Below, piece by piece: positions 21,311 to 29,714 of a stretch of DNA of 64,000 nucleotides. Source of the DNA: Chitinophagaceae bacterium (GTDB lineage: Bacteria > Bacteroidota > Bacteroidia > Chitinophagales > Chitinophagaceae); NCBI GenBank assembly GCA_016722465.1, contig JADKJC010000013.1:744001-808000 (forward strand), written 5' to 3'. The notes below the pieces were generated by a model. The model did no database searches. It was not told the origin of the DNA and saw nothing but the letters and a program-made list of their open reading frames with translations. Position 1 is the first letter of the stretch. Each line of letters opens with the position of its first letter. The translations under genes and the position numbers were made by a program.

Positions 21311-21655
21311 GCAGCGCAAAAATAATGGTTTGGCGATGAAGGGACAGCGGGAAATGCTGAGTGGCAAGTGGCGGGAAGGAGTTACCGGATCGTTTTGCAA
21401 GCTGATTAACTGCCCTTGCAAACGAATTGTGTTTGGGTGCAAAGTAAATATGGATGAAACAATTGCCCGTACATCAACTTCGGATGATAGAACTGCTGAT
21501 GAAAAGGATGAGGCTGATTAGAAGGGTAATATCCGTTACATCTGAGGCATCCGTGCTTATATCCTCAGATTCAATAAAAGACCAGCAAAGGTAATTTGTA
21601 CAAGAGTGCGACGCCAATGAAGCTAGATAATTTTTCAAATGCCGGATACAAATAC
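21311..21655. other. Non-coding interval between the ABC exporter and LysE genes
   Basis: No convincing gene in 345 bases. There is an 8-base inverted repeat ATCTGAGG (21540-21547) / CCTCAGAT (21563-21570), possibly ending the LysE transcript, and TACCTTTG on the minus strand (21593-21586), a match to the -7 consensus that could start the ABC exporter mRNA with a long leader. Confidence 0.5.
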
Positions 21656-22318
21656 CTATTTCACTTCCTCCAGTTTACTTACCCCATCCTTATGCAGGAT
21701 CATTTTTATTAGCTGTATCACCGCAGTTAGGGCAAAAATTGCCCCAATAAACCAGTTGAGGTAGGCCTGGCTGTTGGCAATGCGCTGTACGATCAGCCGC
21801 CCACCAAAAATAAAAATACAATTGCCCATCATTGTACCTAAGCCAATGCCAAGGATGTAAACATTGTATTGAGCTTTTACCGGTTGTAATGTACCTTTTT
21901 GAAACAACACTGTACTCCATCCAAACCAAAATGGAATTTGTGTTGGACTGATGGCGCTCATGAACATACCTAGTAAAAAACGGTGCATGTTATTATTAAG
22001 TACTTCGTTTTTTTGATTGCTTCCGCCTTTTATGGCCGCCATGAAACTGCCCAAGGCAAGGGCCACGATGATGACCAGGGTAAGCCATTCCATGATCTTC
22101 ATGAGCTTTACCTGTTTGCGTATCCATGCAATACCCATCAGGGAAAGCCGCACATAGACCATCTCTGCCAGCAGGCAACCAAGGGAAAACAGCAAAGCAT
22201 CTTTAATACTTTCCTGCAAACCAATCTGCATGGCGGTAATATTAAGAGTGCCCAGTGGAAGGCAACCCAGGAAACTGATGATCATACCCCAGAAAAATAC
22301 CTGCATTAATTTTGGCAT
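21656..22318 (-). CDS. LysE-family translocator
   Basis: 220 residues, six transmembrane helices. The N-terminus GCLPLGTLNITAMQIGL matches the LysE/RhtB signature (PGP-type glycine/proline turn), and NRFLLGMFMSAISPTQIPFWFGWS-like sequence opens the second half. The family exports amino acids or other small metabolites. The frame extends to a TTG at 22357, but the ATG at 22318 (MPKLMQVFFWG) gives the normal family N-terminus. Divergent from the UbiA gene, with TATATTTG (22330-22323, minus strand) as a likely -7 element just before the start. Confidence 0.88.
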   Translation of the reverse strand: MPKLMQVFFWGMIISFLGCLPLGTLNITAMQIGLQESIKDALLFSLGCLLAEMVYVRLSLMGIAWIRKQVKLMKIMEWLTLVIIVALALGSFMAAIKGGSNQKNEVLNNNMHRFLLGMFMSAISPTQIPFWFGWSTVLFQKGTLQPVKAQYNVYILGIGLGTMMGNCIFIFGGRLIVQRIANSQAYLNWFIGAIFALTAVIQLIKMILHKDGVSKLEEVK

Positions 22319-22322
22319 AACA

Positions 22323-22330
22323 CAAATATA
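22323..22330 (-). promoter_or_regulatory. Putative -7 element for the LysE gene
   Basis: TATATTTG on the minus strand fits TAnnTTTG and lies only 5 bases upstream of the ATG, implying a leaderless or nearly leaderless transcript if used. Confidence 0.35.
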
Positions 22331-22513
22331 AAGTTTAGCATTGTTGTTGATGTACAACAGAGAGATAGATGAAATAAAATTCGCATTAAAACAAAAATGC
22401 CCACCCGATTGTAAGTAAAACGTTGCAGTAACGACATAACAATAACCATTTTAAAATGATCCTTTTTTTCAGGTTCACCTGCCAGTTTATAGTTGCCTGC
22501 GGTAATTGTCTGT

Positions 22514-23416
22514 ATGGACGCTGAAAAACCAAATACATTACAGTTAAAAGAACCATTGATAAAAAAATCTACCATACAATTACTCAGATTTCATTTCTCA
22601 TTTTTTCTGATGCCTGTTTACTGGTATGCTTTAAGCCAGACTGAAGGTATCAATACCAATCATGCTGTGTTGATTTTTATCATACTCCATTTACTGCTGT
22701 ACCCTGCCAGCAATGGTTACAACAGTTATATGGACAGGGATACCGAAAGTGTGGGTGGCATCAAAAAGCCGATGCAGCCAACAAAGCAGCTATTTTATAC
22801 AACAGTTGCCATGGATATTGCAGCAGTTCTACTAAGCTGCTTCATCAGCCTGTATTTCGTGGTCACACTGCTAGCCTATATCCTGGCTTCCAGGTCGTAC
22901 AGTTACCGTGGCATTCGATTAAAAAAATTTCCCGTGCTTGGGTATCTCACTGTTATTTTTTTCCAGGGTGCTGTTACTTTTTTTATGGTAATGCACGGCA
23001 GCAGTACAGATAAAACACTGGCAGTTCCGGCCATGGGAATGATTGCAGCTTCTTTACTGATAGGCGGTTTTTATCCATTAACTCAAATTTACCAGCACAG
23101 GCAGGATAAGGAAGATGGGGTGACTACCCTGAGCATGCTGCTGGGTTATAATGGCAGTTTTATTTTTACCGCCATCATTTACTTTTTAGCATCCTGTGCA
23201 TTGGGCTTTCAGTTGATATCATCCTTACAAATGACAGGCTTCATCACGGTACAAATCTTTTTAATACCGGTACTCGTATATTTCTTCTGGTGGTACAGCA
23301 AAGTAATGCGTTCCACTACCGAAGCTAGTTTTGCCAATACCATGCGGATGAATATACTGGCATCCATTTGCAGCAATGCTGCGTTTATAACATTATTAAT
23401 CATTGAACAATTTTGA
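22514..23416 (+). CDS. UbiA-family prenyltransferase
   Basis: 300 residues, about eight to nine transmembrane helices. The two Asp-rich loops of UbiA enzymes are visible: NGYNSYMDRDTES near residue 72 and YQHRQDKEDGVTTL near residue 202. UbiA enzymes join a prenyl chain to an aromatic or quinone acceptor in the membrane. The stop overlaps the start of the type III polyketide synthase gene, so the acceptor is probably that enzyme's product. The frame also opens at a TTG (22493), but ATG 22514 is the better start. It is divergent from lysE. Confidence 0.88.
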   Translation: MDAEKPNTLQLKEPLIKKSTIQLLRFHFSFFLMPVYWYALSQTEGINTNHAVLIFIILHLLLYPASNGYNSYMDRDTESVGGIKKPMQPTKQLFYTTVAMDIAAVLLSCFISLYFVVTLLAYILASRSYSYRGIRLKKFPVLGYLTVIFFQGAVTFFMVMHGSSTDKTLAVPAMGMIAASLLIGGFYPLTQIYQHRQDKEDGVTTLSMLLGYNGSFIFTAIIYFLASCALGFQLISSLQMTGFITVQIFLIPVLVYFFWWYSKVMRSTTEASFANTMRMNILASICSNAAFITLLIIEQF

Positions 23417-24513
23417 GTAAGATCGTTTCCATAGCAACAGGCGTACCCCAATACAAACACCGGCAGGAAGATATTTTTGCGTTTGCCGATACCATTCATT
23501 GCAACAATGCAGAAGAAAGCCGCAAGCTGAAATTTTTATACCGGCACAGTGGTATCGGTACCCGTTACAGCGTAATTCCCGATTACAGCCTGCCTGCGGA
23601 TGAAAGACAGTTTTACAGTAAAGCAAAAGACATGGAACCTTTCCCTGGCCTCGAAAAAAGAATGCAGTGCTTTGCAGACAATGCAGCCCCGCTTTCGGTT
23701 CAAACAATCAGTGATTGTATTGATGGCAAGATCAAACCAACTGAAATTACACATCTTATTACGGTAAGTTGTACAGGGCTAAGTGCTCCTGGTTTGGATC
23801 TCGAAATTATGGAAGCGATGCAACTGCCTTCCAGCACTTACAGAACATCCATCAATTTTATGGGTTGCTATGCTGCCATACATGGATTGAAGCTGGCGGA
23901 TGCTATTTGCAAGAGCGAAGAAAAAGCCAATGTGATCGTAGTATGTACGGAGCTTTGTACCCTGCATTTTCAAAAAGAAAATTCTATTGACAATATCACA
24001 TCTACCTTGCTGTTTGCGGATGGTTGTGCAGCCTTGCTGATGCAACATGATAGCAATGAATTAAAAGGAATCAGGCTGAAGAGTTTTTTTTCTGATGTTG
24101 CGTTTAAGGGAAAAAAAGATATGAGCTGGCAACTGTCATCCAAAGGTTTTTTAATGACGCTGTCCGGTTATGTTCCCGACCTGGTGAAAGAAGATTTTAA
24201 TGAATTAATTTCTAAAGCCACCGGTAATGCCGGCATCCCAAAAGAAGCGGTTGATTACTGGTGCATTCACCCGGGCGGAAAAAAAATATTGGAGTCAATA
24301 GAGCAGAGTGTAGAGCTAAATGAAAATGACCTGCGGCATTCGTATTCGGTGCTGAATGAATATGGCAACATGAGTTCGCCTACCATTTTATTTGTTTTGA
24401 AAAAAATATGGCTGGAAGTGCAGGCAACTGCTCCCGTAAAAGCACAGACAATTTTTGGTGCAGCGTTTGGGCCGGGGCTCACCATGGAAACCTTTATAGC
24501 AGTGTATGATTGA
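23413..24513 (+). CDS. Type III polyketide synthase (chalcone/alkylresorcinol synthase-like)
   Basis: 366 residues, thiolase fold. The catalytic triad is intact: Cys152 in NFMGCYAA, His286 in CIHPGGK and Asn319 in EYGNMSS. C-terminal GAAFGPGLTMET is the conserved family end. These enzymes extend an acyl-CoA with malonyl-CoA and cyclise it to resorcinols or pyrones. It starts at a TTG whose bases overlap the UbiA stop (TTGA, 23413-23416), indicating translational coupling. The following methyltransferase and flavoprotein resemble the tailoring set that follows SrsA in Streptomyces griseus. Confidence 0.93.
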   Translation: MSKIVSIATGVPQYKHRQEDIFAFADTIHCNNAEESRKLKFLYRHSGIGTRYSVIPDYSLPADERQFYSKAKDMEPFPGLEKRMQCFADNAAPLSVQTISDCIDGKIKPTEITHLITVSCTGLSAPGLDLEIMEAMQLPSSTYRTSINFMGCYAAIHGLKLADAICKSEEKANVIVVCTELCTLHFQKENSIDNITSTLLFADGCAALLMQHDSNELKGIRLKSFFSDVAFKGKKDMSWQLSSKGFLMTLSGYVPDLVKEDFNELISKATGNAGIPKEAVDYWCIHPGGKKILESIEQSVELNENDLRHSYSVLNEYGNMSSPTILFVLKKIWLEVQATAPVKAQTIFGAAFGPGLTMETFIAVYD

Positions 24514-25212
24514 TCTGCAAACCAGATGGGATAAAAAGAATTGCTGGATGAACAAGGCATTCCCTTTGCTGATATACAGCAGAATATGAAGGCACTGAAT
24601 ACCATCAATACTTATTTGGGTGGCCATGCTGTTTCGATAGCAGGGTTGAAAAAAATTGCAAGCTCCTTTCATTCAAAAGATACATTAACCATCTGTGAAA
24701 TTGGTTGCGGCGGCGGTGATAATTTACTGGCATTGGCAAAATGGTGCAAGCAAAAAAACGTAAAGGTTGATTTTATCGGTATCGATATCAAGCCTGCCTG
24801 TATTGAGTTTGCAAAACAGCAATGTGATACCATCGATGTGCAATGGATCAGCAGCGATTATTTACAAACTGACTTTAGCAACAAAAAACCCGACATCATC
24901 TTCTCTTCTTTGTTCTGCCATCATTTTAAAGAAGATGAACTGGTGCAAATGTTACATTGGATGAAACAACATGCGGCAAAAGGTTTTTTCATCAATGACC
25001 TTCACCGGCATCCGCTGGCATATTATTCCATCAAATTGGTTGCAACAGTATTTTCAAGATCATATCTTGTTAAAAACGATGCGCCGCTTTCTGTTGCAAG
25101 AGGATTCAAAAGAAATGAATGGCAGCAATTGCTGGAATGGGCAGGCATTAAAAATTATTCCCTGCAATGGAAATGGGCATTCAGGCATTTAATTATTTGC
25201 AGCAATGGATAA
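24506..25212 (+). CDS. Class I SAM-dependent methyltransferase (5' end frame-broken)
   Basis: About 235 residues if repaired. The uninterrupted frame begins at 24541 (LLDEQGIPFADI); the Rossmann motif is ICEIGCGGGDNLLAL, then GIDIKPACIEFA and FSSLFCHHF. The ATG at 24506, overlapping the PKS stop by 8 bases, reads MIDLQTRWDKK in another frame. Adding one A to the A-run at 24533-24537 joins the two as WDKKELLDEQGIPFADI, which looks like the proper N-terminus. A lost base or a -1 shift on the run are the explanations. Likely O- or C-methylates the polyketide; the stop overlaps the next gene by 8 bases. Confidence 0.85.
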
Positions 25213-26344
25213 CAGCAATTCATACGATGTTACCGTAATTGGTGGTGGCCTGGCCGGGCTGGCATTAGCCATACAACTAAGCAAAAAAAATTACCGTGTG
25301 GCCTTGTTTGAAAAAGAACAGTACCCTTTTCATAAAGTATGCGGTGAATACATCAGTATGGAAAGCTGGAATTTCATAGAATCACTCGGCCTTTCCTTAT
25401 CCAGCATGAATTTGCCCCTCATTAAAAAACTAATGGTGACCGCTCCGGATGGTACTGTATTAAATGCTGCATTACCGCTGGGCGGTTTTGGCATCAGCAG
25501 GTATGTGTTAGACCATGAATTAAAAAAGATCGCTGACACATGTAAAGTTACTGTTTACGAAAAGTGCAAAGTGGAGGAAGTGCATTTTAATAATGATTTT
25601 TTTTACCTGCAAACCAGTAAAGGAAATTTCACCAGCAAGGTTTGCGCCGGCAGTTTCGGTAAACGCAGTAATCTCGATCTTAAATGGAAAAGGAATTTTG
25701 TATTGTCCCGTAAAAGCAAGCTCAATAATTACATCGGAGTAAAATATCACCTCAAAACAGATTTCCCTGTTGACTCCATTGCGCTACACAATTTCGAACA
25801 TGGCTATTGTGGTATCTCAAGCATTGAAGAAGGAAAGTATTGCGTTTGCTATTTAACCAACGCTTACAATCTCAGCAGGAACAACAATTCCATCCAGCAA
25901 ATGGAACAGAATATTTTATTCCAAAACAAACACCTTCAACAATTATTTTCCAATTGCGAAAAGCTGTTGAATGTGCCGGTTACCATTTCTCAAATTTCTT
26001 TTAACACAAAGGAGCAGGTGTATGATCATATTTTATTGCTGGGCGATGCTGCCGGCATGATTACGCCCCTGTGCGGCAATGGAATGAGTATGGCACTGCA
26101 CAGCAGTAAAATTGCGGCGCTGCACATTCATGAATTTCTGCAGGACAATATCAGCCGGCAGTTACTCGAAGATCATTATACCACTCACTGGAAAAAAATA
26201 TTTGCTCATCGTGTAAAAGTGGGCATGGTAATACAAACCTTTTTTGGAAGAAAATGGCTCACCAATCTTTTCATCCGCTGCATGAAACGAATGCCCGGTA
26301 TTACCAGAAAAATTATTGCTCAAACACATGGCACCCCTTTTTGA
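25205..26344 (+). CDS. FAD-dependent oxidoreductase, geranylgeranyl reductase/hydroxylase-like
   Basis: 379 residues. FAD-binding GGGLAGLALAIQL near residue 14, the conserved YPFHKVCGEYIS segment, and the second FAD motif LLLGDAAGMITPLCGNGMSMAL near residue 276 place it with flavin monooxygenases and geranylgeranyl reductases. In a cluster with a type III PKS it could hydroxylate the resorcinol ring to a quinone, as SrsC does in Streptomyces, or saturate a prenyl chain added by UbiA. ATG 25205 overlaps the methyltransferase stop by 8 bases. Last gene of the cluster. Confidence 0.9.
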   Translation: MDNSNSYDVTVIGGGLAGLALAIQLSKKNYRVALFEKEQYPFHKVCGEYISMESWNFIESLGLSLSSMNLPLIKKLMVTAPDGTVLNAALPLGGFGISRYVLDHELKKIADTCKVTVYEKCKVEEVHFNNDFFYLQTSKGNFTSKVCAGSFGKRSNLDLKWKRNFVLSRKSKLNNYIGVKYHLKTDFPVDSIALHNFEHGYCGISSIEEGKYCVCYLTNAYNLSRNNNSIQQMEQNILFQNKHLQQLFSNCEKLLNVPVTISQISFNTKEQVYDHILLLGDAAGMITPLCGNGMSMALHSSKIAALHIHEFLQDNISRQLLEDHYTTHWKKIFAHRVKVGMVIQTFFGRKWLTNLFIRCMKRMPGITRKIIAQTHGTPF

Positions 26345-26372
26345 TTTTTATACTCACAAGTAATTACATTTG
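26337..26372 (+). promoter_or_regulatory. Bacteroidota-type promoter of the CCG-domain gene
   Basis: TTTTTG (26337-26342) and TACATTTG (26365-26372) are separated by 22 bases, close to the expected -33/-7 spacing. The -7 element ends 19 bases before the ATG at 26392. Confidence 0.5.
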
Positions 26373-26391
26373 TTGAAAACTACGCAACGAT

Positions 26392-27171
26392 ATGCATGTA
26401 CCAATAATGGCCGAAATGGCTGCCAGTGGAGAAAACCCAGATGTGCTATTCTGGGTAGGTTGTGCCGGCAGTTTTGACCAACGGGCCCAAAAGATCACCA
26501 AAGCATTTGTTAGCATTTTAGATAAGGTTGGAATAAAATATGCCATACTGGGTAAAGAAGAAATGTGTACCGGCGACCCAGCCAGGCGTGCCGGCAATGA
26601 GTTCATGTTCCAGATGATGGCTTATCAAAATATCAATATCCTGAATGGCTATGGTATCAAAAAAATTGTAACGGCATGTCCTCATTGTTTCAATACGTTG
26701 AAGAATGAATACCCTGAGTTGGGTGGAAATTATGAAGTGATCCATCATGCAACATTTTTACAGCAACTGATTGATGAAGGCAGGATCAAAATGACTGGTA
26801 GCGGCAGTTTTAAAGGAAAGAAAATAACCTACCACGACAGTTGTTACCTGGGCCGTGCCAATAATGTTTATGAAGCACCCCGTAAAGTGCTGGAAGCACT
26901 GGATGCTTCGCTGGTGGAAATGAAACGCTGTAAAACCAATGGCCTTTGCTGCGGTGCAGGTGGTGCACAAATGTTCAAAGAAGAAGAGAAAGGAACTACC
27001 AGGATAAATTTAGAAAGAACAACCGAAGCACTTGAAACTGGTGCTGCGGTAATTGCTGCGGCCTGCCCTTTTTGCAATACTATGATGACGGATGGGGTAA
27101 AGAACAGCAATAAAGAGGATGATGTAAAAGTATTGGACATTGCCGAACTGGTGGCCGCATCTATGCAATAG
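26392..27171 (+). CDS. (Fe-S)-binding protein with two CCG domains
   Basis: 259 residues built from two cysteine-rich CCG repeats as in HdrB, GlpC and LutA: first VGCAGSFDQR with MCTGDPARR and CPHCFNTL (residues about 23-105), then YHDSCYLGR, GLCCGAGGAQMF and ACPFCNTMM (about 148-230). Such subunits bind a non-cubane iron-sulfur cluster and pass electrons to or from a membrane quinone. The usual ferredoxin-like partner gene is not next to it. Length is normal for Bacteroidota homologues. Independent promoter just upstream. Confidence 0.85.
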   Translation: MHVPIMAEMAASGENPDVLFWVGCAGSFDQRAQKITKAFVSILDKVGIKYAILGKEEMCTGDPARRAGNEFMFQMMAYQNINILNGYGIKKIVTACPHCFNTLKNEYPELGGNYEVIHHATFLQQLIDEGRIKMTGSGSFKGKKITYHDSCYLGRANNVYEAPRKVLEALDASLVEMKRCKTNGLCCGAGGAQMFKEEEKGTTRINLERTTEALETGAAVIAAACPFCNTMMTDGVKNSNKEDDVKVLDIAELVAASMQ

Positions 27172-27190
27172 CATTTAAAACAGGAGCATT

Positions 27191-27198
27191 TAACTTTG
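27191..27198 (+). promoter_or_regulatory. Putative -7 element
   Basis: TAACTTTG fits TAnnTTTG and ends 4 bases before the ATG at 27203. No -33 element is clear; a nearly leaderless mRNA would result. Confidence 0.35.
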
Positions 27199-27202
27199 CA
27201 AC

Positions 27203-27715
27203 ATGAAAGTAGATTTACAGGAGTTATTACCGGCAGACTTTAACAACAACTCAAGGGTATGGATCTACCAGAGCAGCCGCTTGTTCTTGTTGAGTGAGGT
27301 ATTTGAAATTGAAAAAATGCTGGAGGATTTTGTGGCAAACTGGAAAAGCCATGCAGATACTGTGAAGGGCTATGCCAACTTGTTCTATGGACAGTTTATC
27401 ATATTAATGGCCGATGAAACTGCCACAGGCGTAAGCGGTTGCAGTACCGATAGCAGCGTAAGGCTAATGAAAACGATAGAGCAGCAATTCAATGTGCAGC
27501 TATTCGACCGCCAGAGCCTTGCTTTTTTAATTAAAGATAAAGTACAGTTGCTGCCCCTCTCCCAATTACATTATGCAGCAGGCAACAATTTTATTACTGC
27601 AGATACCCTTTATTTCAACAATACGGTACTTACCAAGGGTGAATTGATCAGTAACTGGATTGTACCAGTACAAAAAAGCTGGCTTGCCAAAAGGATTGGC
27701 TTACCAGCTTCTTAA
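27203..27715 (+). CDS. Conserved hypothetical protein of Bacteroidota
   Basis: 170 residues, soluble, no signal. The N-terminus SRVWIYQSSRLFLLSEVFEIEKMLEDFVANWKSH and the central YGQFIILMADE belong to a family that databases often label ABC transporter ATPase, although there is no Walker A, signature or Walker B motif here. A conserved CSTDSSVRLMKTIEQQF segment follows. I do not know its function. It ends 15 bases before the stop of the convergent OmdA-like gene. Confidence 0.75.
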   Translation: MKVDLQELLPADFNNNSRVWIYQSSRLFLLSEVFEIEKMLEDFVANWKSHADTVKGYANLFYGQFIILMADETATGVSGCSTDSSVRLMKTIEQQFNVQLFDRQSLAFLIKDKVQLLPLSQLHYAAGNNFITADTLYFNNTVLTKGELISNWIVPVQKSWLAKRIGLPAS

Positions 27716-27730
27716 AAAGAACATTAAATT

Positions 27731-28390
27731 TTACTTGTCTGAAGGATTTCTTTTACCGGTGCTTAGCTTCTCAATAGTAGCTTCCAGCCGGGCTGTTTTT
27801 GTTTCTTCCTTTTTGGCGCTGTTTATCCAAACAATGTATTCTTTCTTATTGGTAAACGAAAGCGTTTCAAAAAAAGCATTGGCCTTTTTATTCTTGGTAA
27901 AAAGGCTTTGCAGTTCTACAGGTGTAGTGATGGTCCTGTTTTCCAGGTCAATACAGTCCATTTCTGCAATTGCTGATGAACGTTTGATCTTTTCTGCTTT
28001 TTTGAACCGGATACCGCACCAGACATTGTCCAATGCAATAGACCTTACGGCTTCGATGCCATAAGCCGTAATGCATTGCCAGTTGCAGTCCCTTGAAAGG
28101 TCGCTGACAATTTTGGACGATACTTTAGGGTAGGCAATCCATAACTTAGCGTCTTCTGCAAGGGCAGGAACCACATCTTTAAGGATGTCTTTCAATTGAT
28201 TATGGCTGATGGCGAACACCAGGGCAAAGTCAATTCTTTTGATTTTCAGAAGGGGGGTCACATTTTTTGAAAAAGAGAGTTTTGCAAACTGCTTTTCGAT
28301 GGTAGACGGCAATCCCTGTATCAACAGGTTCTTCTCGTCTTTCAGTTGCAGTTTCTCAAACACTGATAACGAGGGTGCTAATACTTCCAT
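27731..28390 (-). CDS. YdeI/OmpD-associated (OmdA-domain) protein
   Basis: 219 residues. The N-terminal 120 residues form a small alpha/beta domain with KIKRIDFALVFAISHNQLKD. The C-terminal part has PVELQSLFTKNKKANAFFETLSFTNKKEYIVWINSAKKEETKTARLEATIEKLSTGKR, the signature of the OmdA/YdeI domain (bacteriocin-protection family). Function in Bacteroidota is not established. Convergent with the preceding gene, 15 bases between the stops. Confidence 0.8.
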   Translation of the reverse strand: MEVLAPSLSVFEKLQLKDEKNLLIQGLPSTIEKQFAKLSFSKNVTPLLKIKRIDFALVFAISHNQLKDILKDVVPALAEDAKLWIAYPKVSSKIVSDLSRDCNWQCITAYGIEAVRSIALDNVWCGIRFKKAEKIKRSSAIAEMDCIDLENRTITTPVELQSLFTKNKKANAFFETLSFTNKKEYIVWINSAKKEETKTARLEATIEKLSTGKRNPSDK

Positions 28391-28625
28391 ATTGTGAGTT
28401 TAAAAAGTTTGCAAAAATAACGATTTTTTTTGCACAATTACGCATAAAAGGCAATCTAAATGATTAAAAATATCACAATACGTTGGGAAAGAGAGGCAAG
28501 CACCCCAAAAAAGCAATAATGTATTCTGGAGAATCAGGCTTTAAAGGTCTGCCGAAAATAAATAAAAGCAGAAACAAAACTGGTCAAGATAGTGCCAGAT
28601 CAATGTTCAAAGAAAAAAACTGCAC

Positions 28626-29516
28626 TCACTTGTTCATCAGCGGTCTTAATGTATACCCCTGATTTCTAAGCAATTCGATCAGGCCCTTCTCCCCTACCAA
28701 ATGCCCGGCACCTACAGCAACAAATACCGGTTGTTTTTTCATGATCTCTTTTAGTTGAATTACCCAGTTCTTATTGCGGTTGTCCAGCAGGATATCCTGG
28801 TGTTCTTCCATACCAAACTCACTTTTATTAAATAAGTTCTGCATGGCAGCCAGTTGCTGGCTCTTATAAACATTCACCATCGTGTCAAAATATTTTGCGT
28901 ATATGTTCAGGCTGTCAATACTTTTGATCAGTTCTTTGGCCTGCTCTTCATAAGGAATGCTGTCAAATACAGAGGCCTGAAATTCCATTGTTTCCAGTCC
29001 GTTGATTTCTTTTTGCTGGGTTTTGGCCACTTTCATCAATTCTTCCGCCACGCCGCTGACTGTTTTACAGGGCATCATTTTAGGATACAGCATTGCCACC
29101 AGGAAATAGGGCTTTATGCTTTGCAGAAATGTAAGCGGTGTAGAAAGACTGTCTTTAAAAAACTTATTGAGCTTGTTGTATTCCTCTTCTGTATAAAGAT
29201 CCTTCAGTTTTTTGCCATTTTTCATATTCATCATCAACAAGCCACCCATCATTACAGCCGGGTCATCCATATCCAGTTCCATGTATACAGTAGCAGCATT
29301 GCCTATAGCTGCTTTCAATTGATTGCTGATCACAATATCTCCCTTGCACATCAAATGAAAAGTGCCGAACAGGTAAGAGTTTTGTTTGAGCCCGTTGCCG
29401 CTTACTTCCCATAGCAAACTGTTATTATCGGTATTACTAACCAGCGATGACTGCTTTGGCTGGCCTTTACAGGAAAAAAAAAGCACTATACATGAAAGGA
29501 AAATTGTAATACGCAT
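28626..29516 (-). CDS. TraB/GumN-family lipoprotein
   Basis: 296 residues. A lipoprotein signal peptide ends at FFSC with Cys16. The TraB/GumN domain begins with SYLFGTFHLMCKGD (GTxH motif) and ends with FVAVGAGHLVGEKGLIELLRNQGY (GxxH motif); both are conserved and resemble metal-protease-like active-site motifs. Function in bacteria is unclear. No operon partner: 110 bases or more on both sides. Confidence 0.87.
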   Translation of the reverse strand: MRITIFLSCIVLFFSCKGQPKQSSLVSNTDNNSLLWEVSGNGLKQNSYLFGTFHLMCKGDIVISNQLKAAIGNAATVYMELDMDDPAVMMGGLLMMNMKNGKKLKDLYTEEEYNKLNKFFKDSLSTPLTFLQSIKPYFLVAMLYPKMMPCKTVSGVAEELMKVAKTQQKEINGLETMEFQASVFDSIPYEEQAKELIKSIDSLNIYAKYFDTMVNVYKSQQLAAMQNLFNKSEFGMEEHQDILLDNRNKNWVIQLKEIMKKQPVFVAVGAGHLVGEKGLIELLRNQGYTLRPLMNK

Positions 29517-29714
29517 ATTTAATATTTGTTTAAAAAATACAACAACTGTATGTTAAGCTCATTTTATTTTAGGAAATAATTCTCTGTTTCAAATACCCCT
29601 TCTGCCTCATTGTACTGGCTGTATAAAAAAGATACTTTTTCTAATTACTGAGAAACGTTACTGAAGCAAAAATGAAACACAATTAATGCGATCTTAATCA
29701 CTAATAGAAACTTT

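Noticed and set aside
24530..24541. Programmed frameshift as the firm explanation
   Set aside because: The run is one A shorter than the dnaX-type slippery site and similar breaks occur throughout the second half of the window, so a lost base is more likely.
26392..27171. Heterodisulfide reductase or lactate dehydrogenase complex
   Set aside because: Only the CCG subunit is present; the partner genes that would define such a complex are absent.
27203..27715. ABC transporter ATPase
   Set aside because: Homologues carry this label, but no Walker A, signature or Walker B motif is present.
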